From: Agromyces bauzanensis
GTDB taxonomy: Bacteria; Actinomycetota; Actinomycetes; Actinomycetales; Microbacteriaceae
Length of the DNA: 64,000 bases
NCBI RefSeq assembly: GCF_014645655.1
Contig: NZ_BMMD01000017.1
Location: forward strand, 24,030 to 88,029
Reading direction: 5' to 3'
Shown here: positions 63,587-64,000 of the stretch, piece by piece
Layout: each line of letters begins with the position of its first letter
Position numbering within the stretch: position 1 is the stretch's first letter
Made by a program: the position numbers and the translations under genes
The notes under the pieces: generated by a model
What the model was told of the DNA's origin: nothing
The model's database searches: none
What the model saw: the letters and a program-made list of their open reading frames with translations, nothing else

Positions 63587-63856
63587 ATGATCCGGAGGCG
63601 GGTGATCGTGCACGGTGAGGTCCAGGGCGTGGGCTTCCGCTACTCGGCGCGGTTCGAGGCCGCGCGGAACGGCGTCGCCGGCTGGGTGCGGAACCGCCCC
63701 GACGGCACCGTCGAGGCCGAGATCGAGGGTGACGAGGCATCCGTCGCCGGCATGCTCGAGTGGTTCGCCGAGGGCCCGCCGGGTGCAGTCGTGCACCGCA
63801 CCGAGGTCTCGACGCTCGACCCTGCCGGCGATCGCGGCTTTCGGGTGACGGGGTGA
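63587..63856 (+). CDS. acyP: Acylphosphatase
   Basis: 89-residue enzyme hydrolysing acyl phosphates. The phosphate-binding loop GEVQGVGFRYSAR holds the catalytic Arg, and the Asn is in GWVRNRPDGTVEAEIEG; both key residues are present. The two beta-alpha-beta units and length are standard. A single gene just before the right-hand insertion sequence end. Physiological substrate is unclear in the whole family. Confidence 0.95.
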   Translation: MIRRRVIVHGEVQGVGFRYSARFEAARNGVAGWVRNRPDGTVEAEIEGDEASVAGMLEWFAEGPPGAVVHRTEVSTLDPAGDRGFRVTG

Positions 63857-63917
63857 GCGGAGCCTCTCGGCAGACCATGCCACGGAAGGAGCGGCGATGA
63901 GATTCCCTAGGTCAACC

Positions 63918-64000
63918 TCAGGCGGCGATTTGTTGCATGGCGCCTCCGTGGAGTTGGGGGTTGTAGGTGGTGTGGTCTTGCCAGCAGCGCCAGATCACGC
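63918..64000 (-). CDS. Transposase-like C-terminus, cut by window edge
   Basis: The last 26 codons of a minus-strand gene (RVIWRCWQDHTTYNPQLHGG, AMQQIAA, stop). The style (aromatic/Trp-rich strand followed by YNPxxH) resembles C-termini of transposases, possibly another IS110-group subtype; it does not look like the expected tail of the left-edge IS110 gene. GGTTGACCTAGGG right after the stop could be the element end. Too short to classify. Confidence 0.4.
   Translation of the reverse strand, partial: VIWRCWQDHTTYNPQLHGGAMQQIAA

Overview
The window is a high-GC actinobacterial chromosome segment, most likely from a member of the Microbacteriaceae (Agromyces-like). This is inferred from near-exclusive GC-ending codons, Shine-Dalgarno-led ATG/GTG starts, the gene families present, and very frequent GGATGCC/GGCATCC heptamers. 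It is a housekeeping and accessory chromosomal region rather than a phage or plasmid. No tRNA, rRNA or CRISPR array was seen. An IS110-type transposase is cut by the left edge, and the last codons of another transposase-like gene are cut by the right edge.

Layout, left to right. 1-3.5 kb: IS110 transposase with a candidate bridge-RNA leader, an aldo/keto reductase, and a frameshifted MFS pump divergent from soxR across a near-canonical SoxR box. 4-12.5 kb: cyclase-family hydrolase, APC permease, slipin, the transsulfuration pair metB/cbs, and an ABC exporter. 12.5-20.2 kb: TetR regulator, an alpha-glucoside-type ABC importer with a divergent LacI regulator and paired operators, and a MarR-MFS operon. 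20.4-21.7 kb: rplJ-rplL with promoter and attenuator-like leader; rplJ carries a small out-of-frame deletion. 21.8-28.7 kb: an unassigned protein with a possible His/Cys caspase-like domain, a RidA protein, a DHA2 efflux pump with MarR regulator, and a two-component system. 28.7-37.6 kb: orphan toroid-fold protein, YqaJ nuclease plus hydrolase, glycosyltransferase, Pr6Pr membrane protein, DUF5937/ArsR regulator with MFS partner, photolyase remnant, and a MarR-GNAT fusion. 37.7-46.9 kb: HerA-like ATPase, the glyoxylate shunt (aceA, aceB) with a RamB-type regulator, and an FAD oxidase-cupin pair. 47-51.5 kb: a strongly decayed stretch with an HxlR remnant, a binding-protein/ATPase fusion scar and a flavin amine oxidase whose segments look circularly permuted. 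51.5-55.5 kb: glutaryl-CoA-dehydrogenase-like gene (deleted), CoA transferase and semialdehyde dehydrogenase, together resembling glutarate catabolism. 55.6-63.9 kb: secreted metallophosphoesterase, frameshifted flavoprotein with LuxR-TPR regulator, SemiSWEET-like protein, glutaminase-STAS, secreted DUF839 protein, DUF1801 protein and acylphosphatase.

Broken genes are unusually common: frameshifts of one or two bases, short deletions and truncated remnants. Since rplJ is normally essential, at least some breaks may be sequence or assembly errors. Others (photolyase, SDR and HxlR remnants, the SBP-ATPase fusion) look like genuine decay. All functional calls come from reading the sequence and family knowledge; no database search was possible.
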